Origin: Acidovorax sp. NCPPB 3576
Lineage (GTDB): Bacteria > Pseudomonadota > Gammaproteobacteria > Burkholderiales > Burkholderiaceae_C
Length of the DNA stretch: 64,000 nt
Assembly: GCF_028473605.1 (NCBI RefSeq)
Contig: NZ_CP097267.1
Span: 3,092,501 to 3,156,500 of the forward strand
Reading direction: 5' to 3'
In this document: positions 60,387 through 64,000 of the stretch, piece after piece
Position numbering within the stretch: the stretch's first letter is position 1
Layout: each line of letters starts with the position of its first letter
Position numbers and translations under genes: made by a program
Notes under the pieces: generated by a model
The model's database searches: none
What the model saw: only the letters and a program-made list of their open reading frames with translations
Told to the model about the DNA's origin: nothing

Positions 60387-62618
60387 TCAGGCGCGGCGCT
60401 CGCCGTCCGGGCCGGCAACCGGCGCCTTCATCGATTGCAGCACCTGGTCCGCATCGCTGCGCAACTCCTCGGCCAGCCCTGCGGCCAGGCCCAGGCGGCG
60501 CAGCAGCCATGGGCCCAGCTGGGCATCGAACGGGTCGGGCAGCGGCTCGGGCCCGGGCGAGGCGCGCGGAGGCATGCCGGCATCCGCCGCGGCGCGCGGC
60601 GCGGACAGGGCGTGGCCGATGGCCTCGGCCGTGGTAGCCAGCGGCGCCTGCAGGCGCTCGGGTTCCAGGTGTCCGCGGCGCAGCAGCAGCATGGTCTTGA
60701 CGGCCGTGAGCTGCGCCAGCAACTGGTAGCAATGCACCTGCAGCCGCTCCAGCGGCTCGAGCGGCGGGCGCACGGCGCGCGGCTCCGACAGCGACCGCTG
60801 CGTGGCCTGCACCAGGGCCGAGAGACTGTCGTAGGCCTCGCGCCGCGCCAGCCGCCAGGCCAGCTCGGGCGCGTTGTCCACCGCCTGCAGTTGCCCCAGG
60901 GCCAGCGCCTCGCGCGCATGCAGCGCCTGGGCCGCCAGGGTGCGCGACACCAGGGCGGGAATCTGCGTGCGCTCCCATGACGGCAGCACATAGGAGAACG
61001 CCCAGGCCACGCCGGTGCCGATCAGGGTATCGGCCAGCCGCTCGAACAGCGCGAAGGCCGTGCTGCTGCCGGCATGCAGCATGTGCGACTGCACCAGCCC
61101 CAGCACCGTGGCCGCCACGGCGGTGATCAGGTAGCGCCGCACGGCAAAGCCATGGGCCACGGCCTGCGCCAGCGTGAGGCACACGATCAGGCCCAGCGCG
61201 GTGGGGTGCATGGACAGCAGCCCCAGCGCCAGCACGCAGCCCAGCAGCGTGCCGGCCACGCGGCTGTTGCGCCGCTCCAGCGTCTGCGCCAGGCTGCCGC
61301 GCAGCACCACCACGATGGTCAGCAAGATCCAGTAGGCGTGCGTGCCCCAGGGCAGCGCCAGCGCCACCGCATAGCCCACCCCCATGGCCAGCGCCGCGCG
61401 GATGGCGTGGCGCAGCGGCGGCGCATCCCAGCGCCACAGGCCGTTGAACGGGTGCCACGACCACGCGGTGGGGCTCACGAACATCTGCCAGTTCGCGCGC
61501 ACCACGGCCAGGTTGGGCTCGGCCTCGCCACGGGCCAGGGCGATCATGCGCAGGGCCTCGTCGTTGATGTGGCCGATGCGGTCGGCCAGCCCGCGCGCCA
61601 GCAGGCGGGGCGACGGGGTGGCGCTGTCCGGCTCGGGCAGGGGCGCCGCTTCCCAGCGCAGCGCGGCCAGGTGGGGCCGGTGGTCGGCAAAGGCGGTGGG
61701 CATGCGGCCCATCAGCATGGCGTCGGCCAGGCGCTCCATTTCGTCGGCCACGTGGTGCAGCACGTCGCGCAGGCCGACCACCACGGGCGCATGGCCGGGG
61801 TGGGCTTTGAGCGTGTCCAGGTCCAGCTCGCAGGCCAGCAGGTGGTCGCGCATTTCCAGCACCAGCAGCAGCATGCCGGCCAGCCGCTGGCGGCGCGGCG
61901 TGCGGGGCGACTCCAGCACGATGTTGCGCGCGGCCTGCAACTGTTCGGCCAGGGCCGCCTGCCGGTGCAGCAACGCACCCGCCAAGGCGGGCGCGGGCGG
62001 CCCCTGCAGATCGACCGGCGTGAACTGCCGTGCCTGCACCCGCATGAGCGCAGCGAGCGCCAGCAGCGCATCGGCCACCGACTGCACGCGGTAGCGCGCA
62101 TTGAGCGCATGGTTGGCCACCACCGAATACACCACGTACAAAGCCGCCCCGAGCGCGAAATGCCCGGTGGTGGCCAGCGCCGCCGCCAGCGGCTCCACGC
62201 CCTGGGTGGGCGGCACGGCCATGGAGAACACCATCGAGAACATCACGGCCACCGCGATCGGCACGCCGCGCTTGCCCCAGGCCATGGCCAGGAACGCGAC
62301 GAAGCTGGCCGGCACGATCAGCAGCCCCAGGGCCAGCTCCGAAGGGTGCAGCATCTGCACCCCGAAAAAGAGCGGCACGCCCAGCAGCGGCGCCGGCAGC
62401 ATCTGCCAGAACTTGCCGCGCGTGGGGCCGGGCAGATCGGGCGGCGCCGTGACGATGACCCCGACCGATGCCGAGGCGGCCGCCGCAGCGCCCAGCCACC
62501 CGTGCACCCCGGCCGAGATGAGCAGCAGGCCGAAGGCCACCGACAGGCCGTTGAAGACGTAGTGGCTCAGCGCCACGCGCAAGGCAGCCCGCAGGCGGTG
62601 TTCCGGAGAGATCCTCAT
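60387..62618 (-). CDS. FUSC/YccS-type inner membrane protein
   Basis: 743 aa. Two clusters of about six membrane helices (about 20-170 and 390-530) separated and followed by long soluble regions rich in Leu, Ala and Arg. The segments GLSVAFGLLLISAGV, FWQMLPAPLLGVPLFFG and AYWILLTIVVVLRGSLAQTLERRNSRVAGTLLGC are typical of the YccS/FusC family, which is linked to efflux of aromatic acids and fusaric acid. The start is the ATG of MRISPE. No RND-type partner genes are adjacent, so the transport function is uncertain. Confidence 0.85.
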   Translation of the reverse strand: MRISPEHRLRAALRVALSHYVFNGLSVAFGLLLISAGVHGWLGAAAAASASVGVIVTAPPDLPGPTRGKFWQMLPAPLLGVPLFFGVQMLHPSELALGLLIVPASFVAFLAMAWGKRGVPIAVAVMFSMVFSMAVPPTQGVEPLAAALATTGHFALGAALYVVYSVVANHALNARYRVQSVADALLALAALMRVQARQFTPVDLQGPPAPALAGALLHRQAALAEQLQAARNIVLESPRTPRRQRLAGMLLLVLEMRDHLLACELDLDTLKAHPGHAPVVVGLRDVLHHVADEMERLADAMLMGRMPTAFADHRPHLAALRWEAAPLPEPDSATPSPRLLARGLADRIGHINDEALRMIALARGEAEPNLAVVRANWQMFVSPTAWSWHPFNGLWRWDAPPLRHAIRAALAMGVGYAVALALPWGTHAYWILLTIVVVLRGSLAQTLERRNSRVAGTLLGCVLALGLLSMHPTALGLIVCLTLAQAVAHGFAVRRYLITAVAATVLGLVQSHMLHAGSSTAFALFERLADTLIGTGVAWAFSYVLPSWERTQIPALVSRTLAAQALHAREALALGQLQAVDNAPELAWRLARREAYDSLSALVQATQRSLSEPRAVRPPLEPLERLQVHCYQLLAQLTAVKTMLLLRRGHLEPERLQAPLATTAEAIGHALSAPRAAADAGMPPRASPGPEPLPDPFDAQLGPWLLRRLGLAAGLAEELRSDADQVLQSMKAPVAGPDGERRA

Positions 62619-62726
62619 AAGCCGGCAAGCGTACCGCAGCGCCGTGCGCCGCGGCGTCAGGCGGCGCCCCATTCGCGGGCCCGCCGGGTAACATCGGCCA
62701 CCCCGTTGCCGCCCGGCCCGCCGCCC

Positions 62727-64000
62727 ATGTCGCCACCCACCCCGTCGCCGTTTCACCACACCCGGACCCCTGCCCCGCGCCCCACTCCGTGGCCGGTCCT
62801 GCGGGGGCTCGCCGCGCTGTGCGCCGCGGCCCTGCTGTGCGGCTGCGCGGGGGTGACGGTGTCGTCGATGTCGCCGCGCGAATACCTGTCGCAGCGGCGC
62901 GGCGACGTGCTCACCAGCGGCCGGGTGAGCGAGGCCACCGAAGAGGTGCTGCGCGTGATCGGCAGCGATGCCGACACCTGCGCGGACGACCTGGCCGGCT
63001 GCCGCAACCAGCTGGCGGCCTCGGGCGGCATCAGCGAGGAGCAGCGCCTGTCGGCGCTGGCCGAGGTCTGGCTGCAGGTGGGTATCGAAGGCGAGCGCGA
63101 CCGCAGTGCGCCGCTGCCGCCGGACGAGGCGCTCGATGCCTGGATGGAGTCGGCCCGCTACGCCTGGGCCTACCTGTTCTTCACGCAGCGCTCCCCCGGC
63201 GAGCGCGCGTTCGAGGACCGGCAGACGCAGGTGCGCGACTACTACAACTTCGCCACCCAGCGCGTGGTGTCCCTGCTGTTCCTGCGCTACCGGGCCGAAG
63301 GCGCCCGGTCGGACGAAGCACGCACCCTGGGCGCCTGGCGGATTTCGAGCGACGCCTCGGACCTGCGCCTGCCCAGCGACGCCCCGTTGCCCGAGGAGTT
63401 GATTCCGGCCACCACGCTGCGGTTCTCCGGCGTGCGCAACACCTACCGGCGCGACGGCTTCGGCACGGAACTGGTGGCCGCGTCCACGCCCGAGCCGGCC
63501 AACGCGCCAGCGCCCGCACCTTTCAAGGAAATGCCCTACCCCGCGGCCACGGCGCTGCTGCGGTTTCCCGGCAAGACGCTGGGCGAGGTGCTGCGCACGC
63601 AGGAAGTGCAGGTGGCGATCTACGACCCGTATCACACCGCGCGGGTGGAACTGGGCGGGCAGCAGGTGCCGCTGGCGGGCAACTTCACCGCCGGGTACGG
63701 CCTGTGGCTGGCCCGCTCGGGCTTTGCCACGCAGGCCATGCGCACGCTGCTGGGCTGGAGCGACCGGCTGGACGCGCCGCGCATCCACCTCATGCAGCCC
63801 TACGACCCCAACCGCCGCACCATCGTCATGCTGCACGGCCTGGCCAGCAGCCCCGAGGCGTGGATCAACGTCGCCAACGAGGTCCTGGGCGATGCGCAGT
63901 TGCGGGACGCCTACCAGGTGTGGCAGGTGTACTACCCCACCAATGCGCCGCTGGCCCTCAACCAGCACGACATCCGGGAGGCCCTGGTGCAGACGCTGGC
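62727..64000 (+). CDS. Lipoprotein alpha/beta hydrolase (partial)
   Basis: The reading frame is open from the ATG at 62727 to the right edge (424 codons), so the 3' end is missing. The N-terminus is a Pro-rich leader followed by a lipobox (LLCGC, about residues 36-40), giving a lipidated mature protein. The helical region to about 150 precedes a beta-rich domain. The hydrolase core starts near 350: RRTIVMLHGLASSPEAWINVANEVLGD, including the oxyanion-hole HG. The nucleophile Ser and catalytic His lie beyond the window. It is an outer-membrane or periplasmic esterase/lipase-like protein; the substrate is unknown. It is divergent from the FUSC gene. Confidence 0.82.
   Translation, partial: MSPPTPSPFHHTRTPAPRPTPWPVLRGLAALCAAALLCGCAGVTVSSMSPREYLSQRRGDVLTSGRVSEATEEVLRVIGSDADTCADDLAGCRNQLAASGGISEEQRLSALAEVWLQVGIEGERDRSAPLPPDEALDAWMESARYAWAYLFFTQRSPGERAFEDRQTQVRDYYNFATQRVVSLLFLRYRAEGARSDEARTLGAWRISSDASDLRLPSDAPLPEELIPATTLRFSGVRNTYRRDGFGTELVAASTPEPANAPAPAPFKEMPYPAATALLRFPGKTLGEVLRTQEVQVAIYDPYHTARVELGGQQVPLAGNFTAGYGLWLARSGFATQAMRTLLGWSDRLDAPRIHLMQPYDPNRRTIVMLHGLASSPEAWINVANEVLGDAQLRDAYQVWQVYYPTNAPLALNQHDIREALVQTL

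Overview
The window is high-GC DNA with dense, short-spaced genes. Its protein families, its habit of overlapping ATGA/TGATG junctions, a recurring intergenic repeat (ATGCCCTAG next to a GCTAT/ATAGC hairpin) and two promoters of the HrpX/PIP-box type all point to a plant-associated member of the Comamonadaceae, most likely Acidovorax/Paracidovorax. That assignment is inference. I see no rRNA, tRNA, CRISPR array or complete insertion sequence.

Layout. 61-1250: a two-gene unit that looks like a membrane-active toxin and a partner protein. 1349-8130: housekeeping and envelope genes (cardiolipin-synthase-like PLD, diguanylate cyclase, M23 peptidase, small lipoprotein, RluE, Sel1-repeat protein). 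8354-10839: an AT-rich island bracketed by a 79-bp imperfect direct repeat. It carries an FRG-domain protein, a YfbU-family protein, a T6SS amidase effector (Tae4) and a tiny two-helix membrane protein. 11057-19500: nuclease, MFS transporter, a Tat-exported DUF1800/DUF1501 pair, a Fic-domain type III effector candidate with its own hrp-type promoter, a DHH phosphoesterase and a lipoprotein.

19611-30560: the centrepiece, a ten-gene minus-strand cluster encoding a DUF2946 protein, a TonB-dependent receptor, a copper-uptake-associated protein, an E1-like MoeB/rhodanese enzyme, a JAMM protease, a MoaD/ThiS-like sulfur carrier with residues beyond its GG, a double CaiB-type CoA transferase, an AMP ligase, an acyl-CoA dehydrogenase and an MFS exporter. 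The gene set closely matches the thiocarboxylate machinery for pyridine-2,6-dithiocarboxylic acid (pdt) and thioquinolobactin (qbs). The neighbours point to copper. I propose that the operon makes, exports and re-imports a thiocarboxylate copper-binding metallophore.

30782-47472: a PaiB/MocR divergent pair, TruC, MgtC, a SoxR regulon unit (soxR / RidA-like / MFS with a textbook SoxR operator), an aspartoacylase-like gene, the GTPase YlqF, a LysR/quinone-reductase pair, an SDR and several small conserved proteins. 47570-54275: a LysR regulator divergent from amaB, a solute-binding protein, an aminotransferase and a TPP enzyme, probably an amino-acid catabolic unit. 54330-60359: gshA, divergent from a 1410-aa type III effector candidate preceded by a perfect PIP box (TTCGC-N15-TTCGC) with a correctly spaced -10. 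60387-64000: an FUSC-type membrane protein and a lipoprotein alpha/beta hydrolase that runs off the right edge.
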